DNA of 64,000 nucleotides, from assembly GCF_013426735.1 (NCBI RefSeq), contig NZ_AP023272.1, positions 575,501 through 639,500 on the forward strand, written 5' to 3'. The position numbers were made by a program, and so were the translations under genes. The stretch is from Agrobacterium vitis. GTDB lineage: Bacteria > Pseudomonadota > Alphaproteobacteria > Rhizobiales > Rhizobiaceae. This document shows, piece by piece, positions 18,379 to 28,311 of this stretch (positions within the stretch are counted from its first letter, which is position 1; every line of letters begins with the position of its first letter). The notes under the pieces are model-generated. The model had not been told where the DNA came from. It searched no databases and saw nothing but the letters and a program-made list of their open reading frames with translations.

Positions 18379-20925
18379 TCAGAGTTCCCGCAGAACCGGC
18401 GCTGCCTTCTGACCCAGAACCCGCCATGTTCCGGCAAGGCCGATGCCGATCGTCGTCACCAGCGCCAGCGCGACGGTGGAAACGGCGACCCCGGGCAGGA
18501 AGCTGGCGGGCAATTTCATGATCTGGCTGACCACATACCAACCGGCAACACTTCCGGCCAGCAGCGCAAAAATCGCCGTGGCAAGGCCAAGCAGCAGATA
18601 TTCGTAGGTAAAGGCGCGGATCAGCATCGGGCGGGTCGCTCCAAGCGTTTTCAGCACCACCGCATCATGGGTGCGGCCCCGATTGCCTGCCGCAAGCGCA
18701 CCCGACAGCACCAGAACGGAGGAAATCAGCGCGATGGCGGCGGCGGCCCGGATGGCGACGGCCAACTGGCCAACCAGCGAATTGACCATGTCCAGCGCAT
18801 CTTTCACCCGGACGCTGGTAATGGTGGGATAGGCCTTGGTGACAGCGCGCAGGATGCTGGCTTCCTGCTGCGGACTGGCGGATGGCTCGGTCAGGGTGGC
18901 GATCCAGGCATGGGGTGCGCCAGCAAAGGTATTGGGCGAAAACACCATGACGAAATTGATCGACAGGGATTGCCAATCCACCTTGCGGAAATTGGCGATT
19001 TTCGCGGTGATGGTGCGGCCCAGCACATTGACCGTTACTGTATCGCCCAGTTTCAGGCCCAGTTCGCCTGCTTCCTGGGCTGAGAAAGACACCAGCGGTT
19101 CACCCTTGTAATCCGGTGTCCACCATTGCCCCTCGGTCACGGTGGCGTTTTTCGGCAGGTCGGTGGCATAGGTAATGCCCCGGTCGCCGCGCAGGACCCA
19201 ACGGCCCTGCGGTGGCACGTTCATCTTGGCAACGTCCTGGCCATTGAAGGCGGTGATCCGCCCACGCAACATCGGTACTTCAACGACCTGCCCCTGCGGT
19301 GCCTCGCGAGCGATGATCTGACGGAAATCATCGAGCTGGTCGCGTTGGATATCGACAAAAAAGAAATTCGGGGCTTTTTCAGACAGCGTACCGGTGAGAT
19401 TGCGCCGCAGATTGCCGTCGATCATCGACAGTGTCACCAGAAGTGCTAAGCCAAGGCCAAGCGACAGAATGACCGAGGGCGTCAGCGCGCCGGGCCGATG
19501 GATATTGCCGACAGCCAGACGAAGTGCAGGGGAAGGAAGCCGGGGGCTTTTCCGGGCAAGTGCGGCAACGCCATAAGCGACCAGCCGCAGCACTACGAAG
19601 CTGGCGGCCATGGCAATCAGGAAGAATATCGCCAGCCGTCGATCATAGGCGGTCAGGATCGCCAGCGCGGCAAGGGCGAGGATCGCCAGCCCCGCCACCA
19701 GCACGTAAGGCCAGGAGGGCAGGCGGCGGGTCTCGAAACCCTGCTCGCGAAACAGCGCTGTAGCCGGGACTTGCCGCGCGTGGCCGAGCGGCATGACGGC
19801 AAAAGCCAGCGTGGTCAGCCCACCAAACAGCAGCGCCAGCAGCAGGGAGCGTGGGTAAATGGCGAAATCCGCCTGGATCGGCAGGAATTGTGCGAGATAA
19901 TAGCTGGCAATCCAGGGCGCGATGGCCCCAATGGCGAGCCCCAGCGCAATGCCGATGCTGGCGACCATCAGGATCTGGAACAGATAGACCATGACGACGA
20001 CGGAAGCCGGTGCGCCCAGGCATTTCAGCGTGGCAATGACGCTGCGTTTACTGTCTAGAAAGGCGCGCACCGCATTGGCGACGCCGACACCGCCAACGAT
20101 CAGCGCTGTCAGCCCGACAAGTGTCAAGAATTGCGAAAACCGGGTGATGTTTTCCGTCAGGTTGGGGGCTGCCCGGTCGCTGGTGCGGATCGACCAGCCC
20201 GCATCGGGAAATTGCTGCTTGGCCTGATCCTGAATGACCGCGAGCGATGGGCTGCCGGGGTTCAGCTTGATTTTGTAGACCTGTTCGACAAGGCTGCCGG
20301 TCTGGATCAAGCCGGAGGCGACAAGCGCTTCGCGGCTGGTGATGATGCGCGGCGCAAAGCCGAAGCCTTCGGAAATAGCATCCGGTTCGGTGGTGATGGT
20401 GCCGGTGATCACCAGCCGGGCGGAGCCGACCAGCAGGCTATCGCCGATCTTTATCCCCAGCCGATCGAGCAACAAAGGGGCTGCCACTGCGCCATAAGCG
20501 TCACCGGTTTTTGTCAATAGGTCAGCCAAGGGCTGGTCCGGCGTGGCGACGAAAGTACCGTAGAGCGGATAGGCACTATCCACGGCCTTGATTTCGGCCA
20601 GAGACTGATCGGAGCCATCCGGCAACCTCGCCATGGAGCGCAGGCCGGTGGAGGCCGAGACGGTGCCGAGCCCTTGCAAGAAAGCGCTTTCTGCCGCATT
20701 GGCCTCTCGGTTGTTCAGCTCAAACCGGATGTCGCCGCCCAAAAGCGATTGCCCCTGGCTGGCGATGGACCGGGTAATCGAGGTGGAGACGGAATTGACG
20801 GCGGCAATCGCTGCCGTGCCGAGGGCAATGCAGGCCAGGAAAATATAAAATCCGCCAAACCCGCCGCGCATTTCGCGGGCGCTGAGACGCAAGGCGGTTC
20901 TGAGACGTTGCAAAAATCCGCTCAT
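18379..20925 (-). CDS. ABC transporter permease, YbbP-like FtsX family
   Basis: Large permease of 848 residues with an N-terminal anchor ([20 protein letters not shown]), an extracytoplasmic MacB-like domain, a central membrane bundle ([21 protein letters not shown] and following), a second periplasmic domain, and a last three-helix FtsX bundle before the C-terminus. This architecture matches E. coli YbbP, a predicted lipid or lipoprotein-type exporter. It overlaps the ATPase gene by 4 bp; together they would form one exporter next to an arylesterase (21734), the same trio as ybbP-ybbA-tesA in E. coli. Confidence 0.9.
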   Translation of the reverse strand: MSGFLQRLRTALRLSAREMRGGFGGFYIFLACIALGTAAIAAVNSVSTSITRSIASQGQSLLGGDIRFELNNREANAAESAFLQGLGTVSASTGLRSMARLPDGSDQSLAEIKAVDSAYPLYGTFVATPDQPLADLLTKTGDAYGAVAAPLLLDRLGIKIGDSLLVGSARLVITGTITTEPDAISEGFGFAPRIITSREALVASGLIQTGSLVEQVYKIKLNPGSPSLAVIQDQAKQQFPDAGWSIRTSDRAAPNLTENITRFSQFLTLVGLTALIVGGVGVANAVRAFLDSKRSVIATLKCLGAPASVVVMVYLFQILMVASIGIALGLAIGAIAPWIASYYLAQFLPIQADFAIYPRSLLLALLFGGLTTLAFAVMPLGHARQVPATALFREQGFETRRLPSWPYVLVAGLAILALAALAILTAYDRRLAIFFLIAMAASFVVLRLVAYGVAALARKSPRLPSPALRLAVGNIHRPGALTPSVILSLGLGLALLVTLSMIDGNLRRNLTGTLSEKAPNFFFVDIQRDQLDDFRQIIAREAPQGQVVEVPMLRGRITAFNGQDVAKMNVPPQGRWVLRGDRGITYATDLPKNATVTEGQWWTPDYKGEPLVSFSAQEAGELGLKLGDTVTVNVLGRTITAKIANFRKVDWQSLSINFVMVFSPNTFAGAPHAWIATLTEPSASPQQEASILRAVTKAYPTITSVRVKDALDMVNSLVGQLAVAIRAAAAIALISSVLVLSGALAAGNRGRTHDAVVLKTLGATRPMLIRAFTYEYLLLGLATAIFALLAGSVAGWYVVSQIMKLPASFLPGVAVSTVALALVTTIGIGLAGTWRVLGQKAAPVLREL

Positions 20926-21638
20926 GCCGAAACGGTCTCGTCGGCAAGTGTTTTGCTCGCTTCATCGCCCGGCTCGATCTGGCCTGAGCGGACGCGGACC
21001 TGTCTTGAGCAGCGACCGGCCAGCGCGGTATCGTGTGTGACCAGAACCAGCGTTGTCTTTCGCTCGGCCTGTTTGGCAAACAGCAGATCGGCAATCTGGC
21101 GTCCGGTTGCGCCATCCAGGTTTCCAGTTGGCTCATCGGCAATCACCACGGCGGGCGAGGGGGCAAGGGCGCGGGCAATAGCGACCCGTTGCTGTTCTCC
21201 GCCAGACAACTGGCCGGGATAATGGCTGAGCCGCTCGCCAAGGCCGACGGCGCGCAACTCCCGGGCGGCAATGTCGAAAGGATTTTTGACATTGGCCAGT
21301 TCCAGCGGCACAGCGACATTTTCCAGCGCGGTCATATTGGCGATCAGATGGAAAGACTGAAAGACGATACCGATATTGCGGCCACGAAAATCGGCAAGCG
21401 CATCTTCACTCAAGCCATGCAGCGCGGTGCCGTTGATGTGGATTTCGCCGCTGTCCAGCCGTTCCAGCCCGGCCAGCACCATCAGCAGCGTTGATTTCCC
21501 CGAACCGGACGGGCCGACAATACCAATCGATTCGCCTTCTGAAATATCCAGGTCCATACCCTTGAGGACGTGGACCGAGGCGGCGGCATTGCCAAGGGTG
21601 AGATCGGCTTTTCTGAGCTGAATGATGGTTTGTCTCAC
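20922..21638 (-). CDS. ABC transporter ATP-binding protein, YbbA-like (LolD/MacB class)
   Basis: A 238-residue ATPase: Walker [11 protein letters not shown] (41-50), signature [15 protein letters not shown], Walker [13 protein letters not shown] and H-loop LVTHD. The LolD/MacB-like sequence and partnership with an FtsX-type permease indicate outward transport or mechanotransmission rather than import. First gene of the pair, with a short divergent promoter region (21639-21733) shared with the arylesterase. Confidence 0.92.
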   Translation of the reverse strand: MRQTIIQLRKADLTLGNAAASVHVLKGMDLDISEGESIGIVGPSGSGKSTLLMVLAGLERLDSGEIHINGTALHGLSEDALADFRGRNIGIVFQSFHLIANMTALENVAVPLELANVKNPFDIAARELRAVGLGERLSHYPGQLSGGEQQRVAIARALAPSPAVVIADEPTGNLDGATGRQIADLLFAKQAERKTTLVLVTHDTALAGRCSRQVRVRSGQIEPGDEASKTLADETVSA

Positions 21639-21733
21639 GCGGTTTTCGTCCTATATGAGGTTCAAGGGCTTTAACGCCTTGGCGATGTCCGGTCGGGCAT
21701 CATGATCGTCTACGCGAATTTAGGAAAGCCATC

Positions 21734-22501
21734 ATGGGTTTTAAACCTGTCCCCCTTCAATTCGCCGTCATAGTGATGGCTGGTCTGCTGACAACTGGCT
21801 CTTTTGCAGTCTCCAGTCTGGCGCAGGAACAGCCTCCGCAAGGTCAGCCGTCGGAACAGTCCATGCCTGACCAGCCTCTCGCTGACCAGTCCATGCCAGA
21901 GGATGCAACGGGGGATACGCCGGTGGCGGAAGCGCAAGTGCAATTGATCGGGCTTGGTGACAGCCTGATGGCCGGCTATCAGCTTCAGGGCGACGAGGCC
22001 TTGACGAGCCAGCTGGAAAAAGCCCTCCATGACAAGGGCATGAATGTCAGCATCGGCAATGCTGGCGTGTCCGGCGATACCACGGAAGGCGGGCTGGCGC
22101 GCGTTGACTGGTCTGTGCCGGATGGAACGCAGGGCGTTATCCTGGAGCTTGGCGCCAACGATGCGCTGCGCGGTATTGCGCCGGAAGAGAGCGAGAAGAA
22201 CTTGTCTGCGATCATCGAAAAATTGCAGGCCCGCAAAATCGGCGTGCTGCTGGTGGGCATGATCGCGCCACCCAATATGGGCGCGGATTACGCCAAGAGG
22301 TTCAATCCGATCTATCAGCGCCTGGCTGAAAAATATAAAATTCCGCTCTATCCCTTTATCCTTGAGGGCGTCGTGACTGATGCCACGTTGAAACTGGGCG
22401 ATGGCATGCATCCCAACGCAAAAGGCGTGGGGGTGATGGTCGAACACATGCTGCCCGCCGTCCAGAGTTTCGCGAAAGGTTTGGAGGATAAGGTGAATTA
22501 A
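21734..22501 (+). CDS. Secreted GDSL/SGNH arylesterase (TesA-like)
   Basis: A 255-residue exported hydrolase of the SGNH fold: signal peptide (cleavage near SSLAQ, residue 31), a Gln/Pro-rich linker of about 35 residues containing the near-repeat QSMPDQPLADQSMPED, then block I GLGDSLMAG with nucleophile Ser77, GAND in block III, and DGMHPN carrying the catalytic Asp/His. It resembles TesA, the periplasmic acyl-CoA thioesterase/lysophospholipase, and sits divergent from the YbbAP-like ABC genes. The linker is longer than in E. coli TesA. Confidence 0.9.
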   Translation: MGFKPVPLQFAVIVMAGLLTTGSFAVSSLAQEQPPQGQPSEQSMPDQPLADQSMPEDATGDTPVAEAQVQLIGLGDSLMAGYQLQGDEALTSQLEKALHDKGMNVSIGNAGVSGDTTEGGLARVDWSVPDGTQGVILELGANDALRGIAPEESEKNLSAIIEKLQARKIGVLLVGMIAPPNMGADYAKRFNPIYQRLAEKYKIPLYPFILEGVVTDATLKLGDGMHPNAKGVGVMVEHMLPAVQSFAKGLEDKVN

Positions 22502-22567
22502 CGACTTGCTTACCCTTTGCAAGCATGATTCGTTGTTAGCATCTGCAAAAGATTCGGGGAGCTCTCC

Positions 22568-23155
22568 ATGCCGAGATTGTTCACTGCCCTCGAAATTCCG
22601 CGCAACGTGGCCTTGAGCCTGTCTTTGCTGCGCGGCGGGCTTCCGGGAGCCCGATGGATCGATGTGGAAAATTACCACATCACATTGCGATTCATCGGCG
22701 ATATCGACGGGCGAACCGCCGACGAGATCGTCGATAGGCTGGATCGCATCGACCGGCCGGAATTCCAGCTCAGTCTGAACGGCATCGGGTCCTTCGGATC
22801 GAAAAAACCGCATTCCATCTGGGCAGGCGTCACGCCACACCCGCAGATGACGGCGCTCCAGGGCGAAATCGAGCGGATCTGCCAACGCGTGGGTCTGCCG
22901 CCCGACCCCCGAAAGTTCACGCCGCATGTGACACTGGCGCGGCTGAAGTCATCGAGACTGGATGACGTTGTTCATTATTTATCAGGGCGCGGTAATTTCC
23001 AGACCGCGCCCTTTTTCGTTCCAAGATTCGTGCTGATGTCCTCCAAGGAATCGGTGGGGGGTGGCCCTTATCTGAAGGAGGAAATCTTCCCCCTCTATGA
23101 AGAGCGCTCAGAGGTTAGTTTTTCAGAGCATGCCGAGCATTCGTTGAACGGATAA
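22568..23155 (+). CDS. thpR: RNA 2',3'-cyclic phosphodiesterase
   Basis: 2H phosphoesterase of 195 residues that opens 2',3'-cyclic phosphates on RNA ends. The two HXTX motifs are present at His37-Ile-Thr39 (YHITL) and His120-Val-Thr122 (PHVTLAR). The N-terminal PRLFTALEIP is family-typical. GGAGCTCTCC just upstream gives the ribosome site. Downstream of the arylesterase, probably same transcript (66 bp gap). Confidence 0.92.
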   Translation: MPRLFTALEIPRNVALSLSLLRGGLPGARWIDVENYHITLRFIGDIDGRTADEIVDRLDRIDRPEFQLSLNGIGSFGSKKPHSIWAGVTPHPQMTALQGEIERICQRVGLPPDPRKFTPHVTLARLKSSRLDDVVHYLSGRGNFQTAPFFVPRFVLMSSKESVGGGPYLKEEIFPLYEERSEVSFSEHAEHSLNG

Positions 23156-23270
23156 GCCCAGTCTGAAAGTGGACGTCGAAGGAACTTTTTGCGCTCGAAT
23201 GGCTTGTCTCACAAGCGCTTCTCGCCATATCGGCGAGTGATATGCTGCGGCGGTCAGATTGGACTTGATC

Positions 23271-23573
23271 ATGCGATATGAACGACTTGCGCCGGAGGCG
23301 ATTCCAGGTGCTCTGCGCGACCTGGATGGGTGGAGCCTGTCTGAACAGGGTGACGCGATCACCAAAGAATTTTCCTTCGACGATTTTGCCCAGGCCTTCG
23401 GCTTCATGACGGAATGCGCCATCATTGCCGAAAAAATGGGCCATCATCCGGAATGGTTCAATGTTTACAGGCGTGTCGATGTGCGGTTGACCACCCATGA
23501 TGTCGGTGGATTGACAGGGCATGATCTGAAGCTGGCAGTTGCCATGGACCAGGTCGCAAAGCGGCGCGTTTGA
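23271..23573 (+). CDS. 4a-hydroxytetrahydrobiopterin dehydratase (pterin carbinolamine dehydratase)
   Basis: A 100-residue enzyme that dehydrates the 4a-carbinolamine of tetrahydropterins. The active-site motif EKMGHHPEW and the C-terminal LTTHDVGGLTGHD are diagnostic of the PCD/DCoH fold. The start is taken as ATG 23271 (MRYERLAP); a TTG 12 nt upstream is also possible. No phenylalanine hydroxylase is nearby, so its physiological partner is unclear. Confidence 0.9.
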   Translation: MRYERLAPEAIPGALRDLDGWSLSEQGDAITKEFSFDDFAQAFGFMTECAIIAEKMGHHPEWFNVYRRVDVRLTTHDVGGLTGHDLKLAVAMDQVAKRRV

Positions 23574-23652
23574 CAGAAACATTCGCCATTCCCATATCAG
23601 GGCCCATATCCGGGTTCACACCCCACATTGGAGAGTGAGAAAGAGGCAGGTC

Positions 23653-24093
23653 ATGGTCGAGGCGAAACTGGACGACGTGAAGATTGGTGAAATTCTTCTG
23701 CCGGGCGATGAAGCCGAACAGCAAAAGCAGGAGCAAAAGCTGAGCCGCACCTTCTGGCCGAAGATGCGCAAAGCCATTCGCCACATCCCTTTTTCCCGGG
23801 ATGTGATTGCCGCTTTCTACTGCGCGACGGATCGGCAGACGCCGCTTAGGGTGCGGGGCATCCTGCTGGCGGCGCTTGGCTATTTTGTCCTGCCGTTTGA
23901 TGCCATTCCCGATATGCTGGCCTTTGTCGGCTTTACCGACGACATCGCCGTGCTGACGACTGCGCTGGCGATGATCAACGGCCATATCAAGGAACGTCAT
24001 TACGATGCAGCCGATGCCGTCTTGGCCGATGACGGCGATCCGGTGCAAGGTGGGGAAAAAAGCGCACCACATGGGCAGGCTGAGCGGGGCTGA
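23653..24093 (+). CDS. DUF1232 / YkvA-like membrane protein
   Basis: A 146-residue protein. Its core (TPLRVRGILLAALGYFVLPFDAIPDMLAFVGFTDD region, near 80-115) is the DUF1232 hallmark: a membrane-embedded hairpin around LPFDAIPD. The function is unknown. The start at 23653 (MVEAKLDDV) follows AAGAGGCAGG; the upstream in-frame codons overlap the pterin dehydratase gene. Confidence 0.85.
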   Translation: MVEAKLDDVKIGEILLPGDEAEQQKQEQKLSRTFWPKMRKAIRHIPFSRDVIAAFYCATDRQTPLRVRGILLAALGYFVLPFDAIPDMLAFVGFTDDIAVLTTALAMINGHIKERHYDAADAVLADDGDPVQGGEKSAPHGQAERG

Positions 24094-24374
24094 TTGCGAC
24101 ATTTTCAACTATGGCGCCAGTCTCTTGCGCCATAGTCCAATTCCTGCCTGATTCCTTGTGTTCTACCAGAGGGCCGGTTGATCTGCCGGTGCCTTCAATC
24201 TGTACCATTTTCGGAAAAGGACTGACTGGAAGCATGGATTTGTCGGCTATAAGCTGTGCATTTCGTGTCTCGTTGACGGTTTGGTAACCAAAATTAAGTC
24301 AAATTGAATGAGGTTTCGAGGCTGGACACGAGACTGTTTGTCTTGGCGTCCGACGAAAAAGCGGCAGGAAGAAA
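24094..24374. promoter_or_regulatory. Intergenic region upstream of IalB-family gene
   Basis: 281 bp without a gene. The 3' half is AT-rich and includes TTGGTAACCAA (an inverted repeat near 24279-24291) followed by AAGTCAAAT at 24296-24304. It probably contains the promoter of the IalB gene. AAGTCAAAT also occurs twice upstream of argG; whether that is meaningful is unknown. Confidence 0.35.
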
Positions 24375-24884
24375 ATGTTTGTAAAAAGAATCGCAACCGC
24401 AGTCGCAATCATGCTGGCATTTGCCGATGTGGCCGCAGCGCAATCGCCAAGCCCGACGCGGATCGAGCAGTTCAAGGCTTGGGGTGCTTATTCCTACAAG
24501 TCCGGCAATAGCACGGTCTGCTATGTGTTGTCGGTGCCGACCACGAAGGAACCGCCCTCCGTCAATCACGGCGATATTTTCTTCATCGTCTCGCAGCGTC
24601 CCGGCCAGAACATTTCCTACGAGCCGCAGGCGATGATGGGCTATACGCTGAAGACCGGCTCCAAGGTGACGGTGAAAATCGACGCCAAGAGCTTCACGAT
24701 GTTTACCAAGGATAGTGCTGCCTGGGTGGAAAACGCCGCGGAAGAGCCTGCTTTGGTCGCCGCGATGAAGGTTGGCAAGACCATGAGCGTTCAGGCGGTT
24801 TCCGGTCGTGGCACGCCAACCAATTACGCCTATTCGCTTCAGGGTATTTCCGATGCCTTGAAACGCATTGAAAAGTGCAAATAA
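24375..24884 (+). CDS. Invasion-associated locus B (IalB) family periplasmic protein
   Basis: A 169-residue exported protein with signal peptide MFVKRIATAVAIMLAFADVAAAQ. The mature sequence WGAYSYKSGNSTVCYVLSVP and the Lys/Thr-rich beta segments (GSKVTVKIDAKSFTMF) fit the IalB family. It was named for Bartonella invasion and is widespread in non-pathogenic rhizobia; function is unresolved. It has a single mature-region Cys near 53 plus a C-terminal Cys, possibly a disulfide. Followed by a strong terminator. Confidence 0.82.
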   Translation: MFVKRIATAVAIMLAFADVAAAQSPSPTRIEQFKAWGAYSYKSGNSTVCYVLSVPTTKEPPSVNHGDIFFIVSQRPGQNISYEPQAMMGYTLKTGSKVTVKIDAKSFTMFTKDSAAWVENAAEEPALVAAMKVGKTMSVQAVSGRGTPTNYAYSLQGISDALKRIEKCK

Positions 24885-24905
24885 TATTTGCTTGATGATG
24901 CGACG

Positions 24906-24929
24906 AAGGCCGGGTCTCCCGGCCTTTTT
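24906..24929 (+). terminator. Intrinsic terminator of the IalB-family gene
   Basis: A GGCCGGG-tct-CCCGGCC stem (24908-24914 with 24918-24924), extended by AA/TT, followed by five T. It lies 21 bp after the stop. Confidence 0.9.
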
Positions 24930-25125
24930 GCGTTTTGGGATGACGTCACGGCATTTTGATGATAAAGGCCCGGCAAATGCGGTCTTGAAGGCTGCCGCGT
25001 TGTCGTTCGTCAACGATGGCGCATGCATTATTTCTTGAAACAGAGCAATGTTGAAAAATGGAGCGTGACCGCCCGCATCATCATATCGATGCTGGGCTCG
25101 GCTCGGGTTTTGATGAGGTTAAGCG

Positions 25126-26358
25126 ATGGCTGCCACGGAAATTATCATTGAGCGGACGCCCCAGGCGCGGCCCGCCGCCATGACAGGCGCCACCAAGCCG
25201 ACCCTGATCGGCCAGACCCGTGAGGAAATGGGCGACATGCTGCGCGAGATCGGCGTGGCCGACAAGCAGGTGCGGATGCGCGTCGCCCAGCTGTGGAACT
25301 GGATCTATGTGCGCGGCGTCTCCGATTTCGACCAGATGACCAATGTCGCCAAGGACATGCGCGAGAAGCTCAAGGCGCATTTCACCATTGCCCGGCCTGA
25401 AATCGTTGAGGAACAGGTCTCCAATGATGGCACCCGCAAGTGGTTGTTGCGCTATCCACCGCGCGGTGCGGGGCGTCCGGTCGAGGTGGAATGTGTGTAT
25501 ATTCCGGAAGAAGGCCGGGGAACGCTCTGCGTCTCCAGCCAGGTGGGCTGCACGCTGACCTGCACCTTCTGCCACACCGGTACGCAGAAGCTGGTGCGCA
25601 ATTTGACGGCGGAAGAAGTGCTGTCGCAACTGTTGCTGGCCCGTGACCGGCTGGGCGATTTTCCCGACCGTGATGCGCCCGTCGGTGCGATGGTGCCGAA
25701 TGAGGGCCGCAAGATCACCAATATGGTGATGATGGGCATGGGCGAGCCGCTCTATAATTTCGAGGAAGTGAAAAAGGCCCTGCTGATCGCCTCGGATGGC
25801 GATGGATTGTCGCTGTCCAAGCGCCGCATCACGCTTTCGACCTCCGGCGTCGTGCCGGAAATCTACCGCACCGGCGATGAAATCGGCGTGATGCTGGCGA
25901 TTTCGCTGCATGCGGTGCGCGACGAATTGCGCGACCTGCTGGTGCCGATCAACAAGAAATATCCTCTGAAGGACCTGATCGAAGCCTGTCGCAACTATCC
26001 GGGCCTGTCCAACGCCCGGCGCATTACCTTTGAATATGTGATGCTGAAGGATGTGAACGACAGTCTCGAGGATGCCAAGGGCCTGATTCAGCTGTTGAAG
26101 GGCATTCCGTCCAAGATCAATCTCATTCCCTTCAATCCCTGGCCGGGCACCAATTACCAGTGTTCCGACTGGGACCAGATCATGAAATTTGCCGATTTCA
26201 TCAATTCGGCAGGCTATGCCTCACCGATCCGCACGCCGCGCGGTCGCGATATTCTGGCGGCCTGCGGGCAGTTGAAGTCGGAATCGGAACGGATGCGCAA
26301 GACAGAGCGGCTGGCCTATGAGGCGATGATGATCGTTGGTCATGGTGAGGATGATTAA
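25126..26358 (+). CDS. rlmN: 23S rRNA (adenine-2503-C2)-methyltransferase RlmN
   Basis: Radical-SAM dual-specificity methyltransferase for A2503 of 23S rRNA and A37 of some tRNAs. It has 410 residues, with a radical-SAM CX3CX2C at 142-146-149 (CTLTCTFC), GMGEPLYNF and the C-terminal methyl-carrying cysteine at 380 (ILAACGQL). The N-terminus is about 20 residues longer than in E. coli, as in other rhizobia. The ATG at 25126 follows GATGAGG. Possibly co-transcribed with the two small membrane-protein genes that follow. Confidence 0.95.
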   Translation: MAATEIIIERTPQARPAAMTGATKPTLIGQTREEMGDMLREIGVADKQVRMRVAQLWNWIYVRGVSDFDQMTNVAKDMREKLKAHFTIARPEIVEEQVSNDGTRKWLLRYPPRGAGRPVEVECVYIPEEGRGTLCVSSQVGCTLTCTFCHTGTQKLVRNLTAEEVLSQLLLARDRLGDFPDRDAPVGAMVPNEGRKITNMVMMGMGEPLYNFEEVKKALLIASDGDGLSLSKRRITLSTSGVVPEIYRTGDEIGVMLAISLHAVRDELRDLLVPINKKYPLKDLIEACRNYPGLSNARRITFEYVMLKDVNDSLEDAKGLIQLLKGIPSKINLIPFNPWPGTNYQCSDWDQIMKFADFINSAGYASPIRTPRGRDILAACGQLKSESERMRKTERLAYEAMMIVGHGEDD

Positions 26359-26372
26359 GGCGAGGACGATTG

Positions 26373-26597
26373 ATGGAAATTGCCGTTCGCAATGAACGAA
26401 CCAAGCTGACGGCAACCTATATCAATGGCGTTGCTATCGCGATTTTTGCCGTTGGCGGGTTTGCGCCCGTGATCTCGACGGTCAATAGCGGCCATGGTCC
26501 GAACGGAAATCTTGCTCTTGTCTGTTCCATTTGCATTTTAGCGTCTGTGGCATTACATTTGTTAGCGCGGAAGATATTGAAAGGTCTGAAGCCATGA
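26373..26597 (+). CDS. Small two-helix membrane protein, unknown
   Basis: A 74-residue protein with an N-terminal charged stretch (MEIAVRNERTKL), a first hydrophobic helix (VAIAIFAVGGFAPVI) and a second (LVCSICILASVALHLLA) ending in a basic tail. I do not recognise the family. It starts 14 bp after rlmN and overlaps the following small gene by ATGA, so the two form a tight pair. Confidence 0.6.
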   Translation: MEIAVRNERTKLTATYINGVAIAIFAVGGFAPVISTVNSGHGPNGNLALVCSICILASVALHLLARKILKGLKP

Positions 26598-26722
26598 GCA
26601 CAGAGCAATTTCTGACAATGTTGATCATGCCCGTCGGTGGTTTGATGATCGGCTTTTTCATGCTCTTCATCACCCGCAAGGATCGTATTGACGCGGAAAA
26701 ATCGCGCAAACACGTTCATTGA
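26594..26722 (+). CDS. Very small membrane protein, unknown
   Basis: A 42-residue protein starting at the ATG that overlaps the previous stop (ATGA, 26594-26597): MSTEQFLTML, one transmembrane helix (IMPVGGLMIGFFMLFI), then a basic tail TRKDRIDAEKSRKH. The overlapping start, single helix and positive-inside tail support a real gene that automated callers could miss. Function unknown. Confidence 0.5.
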   Translation: MSTEQFLTMLIMPVGGLMIGFFMLFITRKDRIDAEKSRKHVH

Positions 26723-26772
26723 TCTGCGGTATTGGGCTTTTATCATCGCGGCCCCTGTCGTCGCGGCCTATA

Positions 26773-27414
26773 TCATCGCGCTTGGGTCATCAGGATCTTG
26801 GCGGCGAAGACTGAAAAGACACCTGCAAAGGTGTAATCCATTCCCCTCAGCACTTTAGGATTGCGTTGCAGCCAGCCAGCCAGCTTGTCGGCGGCCAGCA
26901 CGATGGCGACCGTGACGGGTAGCGATACCAGCATGAACCAGAAACCGAGGAACAGTAGCTTGCCGGTGACATCAGGGTCATGGGCGGTGACGAATTGCGG
27001 CAGGAAGGTCATGAAGAAAATGATGACCTTCGGATTGAGCAGATTGACCCAGATCCCGTTGAGAAACGCCGCCTTCACGCTGCCCTTTGCGCCCGCTTCA
27101 GGCGTGGCGACGAATTTCGAGCCGTGGCGGATTGCCTGGAAGGCGAGCCAGGCCAGATAAGCCGCCCCACCGCTTTTCAGGATCAGAAAGGCCGTCGGCG
27201 AAGCGACAATCAGGGCCGAGACCCCGAAAGCCACCAGCATCGTATGGACGGCAATTCCGAGATTGGTGCCGATCAGCACGGCAAGACCCGCCGCCTTGCC
27301 ATCGCGCAGCGCACGGCTGATGGAGAGTGTCATGTCCGGTCCGGGCGTCGCCGCCAGCAACAGGCAGGCAGCGGTAAAGGCTAGAAGGGTCGGCAGGCCC
27401 GGAATGAAGGTCAT
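26773..27414 (-). CDS. LysE/RhtB family amino-acid exporter
   Basis: A 213-residue membrane protein with six predicted spans. The N-terminal ATPGPDMTLSISRALRDG is the LysE/RhtB signature, and WVNLLNPKVIIFFMTFLPQF is the second conserved block. Likely exports an amino acid or derivative; substrate unknown. The start is set at MTFIPGLP (27414). Confidence 0.9.
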   Translation of the reverse strand: MTFIPGLPTLLAFTAACLLLAATPGPDMTLSISRALRDGKAAGLAVLIGTNLGIAVHTMLVAFGVSALIVASPTAFLILKSGGAAYLAWLAFQAIRHGSKFVATPEAGAKGSVKAAFLNGIWVNLLNPKVIIFFMTFLPQFVTAHDPDVTGKLLFLGFWFMLVSLPVTVAIVLAADKLAGWLQRNPKVLRGMDYTFAGVFSVFAAKILMTQAR

Positions 27415-27434
27415 GACTATCTCGCATGGCATAT

Positions 27435-27477
27435 GAAAAGGGTTCGCGGACCATGTTACGATCCGCGTTCCCTTTTC
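27435..27477 (-). terminator. Hairpin terminator downstream of the orphan gene at 27496
   Basis: A long interrupted palindrome: GAAAAGGG and CGCGGA (27435-27450) pair with TCCGCG and CCCTTTTC (27462-27477), separated by symmetrical TT/TT mismatches and an 11-nt loop. The A- and T-rich outer arms make it able to act in either direction. It sits between the orphan gene and the LysE gene, both on the minus strand. Confidence 0.7.
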
Positions 27478-27495
27478 AGCAAGCCGATGCGAGGC

Positions 27496-28311
27496 TTATT
27501 TTTGCTCTCTGGTGGGTTCCAGCTGTGATGGATGAACCAGTTTCACCCGTTTTTCGGGGTGAATGCCGAAGACTTTTTCAAAGTCCACGGCTCCGAGAAG
27601 GTCGGCGGCCTGGTCCAGCATGTGCTGGTTACGCGCATTGATAAGCTCAATCGAAGGCGCTGCCGTGCCTGGCAGGTCCATTGCCATGTAGGATGCGACC
27701 GTGTCTCGCAAGTCCAGCAGTTTTTTCAGCTTTTCGGGCTGGTCGCCGAGTGTCTGGCGGGCATGGTCGAGAAAATCATCTGGCAGGTCGCTCATCGCAT
27801 CCTCTTCCCGGATCGCTCCGCTGGTCTCGCCTGCTGTGCAGGTGGAGATCTTCTTTGCCCATGCAGCCTTGCGGGTGCCATAGGTACCATAGAGAAAGGT
27901 ACTCAAGGCATATCCGGCTGCGCCCTTGACCGTCAAAGGCGCTGTCGTTGCCGTTTTCGTCGCATACAGCACCTGGTTGGCAATCTGATGGCAAACGCCA
28001 TTCACACCATAGACCAGAATGGTTCCGTTCGGAGGCGAATTGGAAAGCGACCCTTCCACATTGGGTTCGACAAGGCAGCTGGCGACGCCAGTGTTGCCGT
28101 CCTGCTGGGCAAGCAGGCCGGTTGGATAATCATCGGTGGAGCCGGTGGCGTGAAAATCACCCCAGCAATACCAATAGGTTTGTCCGGCCTGTGTCACTGC
28201 ATCGATTGTCGCATAGGTGTGAACCCTGTTGTCATAGGTCGTGACCCAGGTGTGATCGAGAGGATTGCCTTCGAAAAATGCGGGATTAACCCAGGCGTAA
28301 AAAATTGTCAT
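27496..28311 (-). CDS. Orphan two-part protein of unknown function
   Basis: I do not recognise this 271-residue protein. Residues 1-165 are rich in Trp, Tyr, Thr and Asn, with stretches such as NPLDHTWVTTYDN, YWYCWGDFHATG and GVNGVCHQIANQ that look like conserved blocks with potential Cys/His catalysis; there is no signal peptide or membrane helix. Residues 170-271 are a charged helical region (LPDDFLDHARQTLGDQPEKLKKLLDL and so on). It stands alone between two hairpin terminators, with an AT-rich upstream region. Composition is slightly less GC-rich than the neighbours, so acquisition by transfer is possible. Confidence 0.65.
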   Translation of the reverse strand: MTIFYAWVNPAFFEGNPLDHTWVTTYDNRVHTYATIDAVTQAGQTYWYCWGDFHATGSTDDYPTGLLAQQDGNTGVASCLVEPNVEGSLSNSPPNGTILVYGVNGVCHQIANQVLYATKTATTAPLTVKGAAGYALSTFLYGTYGTRKAAWAKKISTCTAGETSGAIREEDAMSDLPDDFLDHARQTLGDQPEKLKKLLDLRDTVASYMAMDLPGTAAPSIELINARNQHMLDQAADLLGAVDFEKVFGIHPEKRVKLVHPSQLEPTREQK

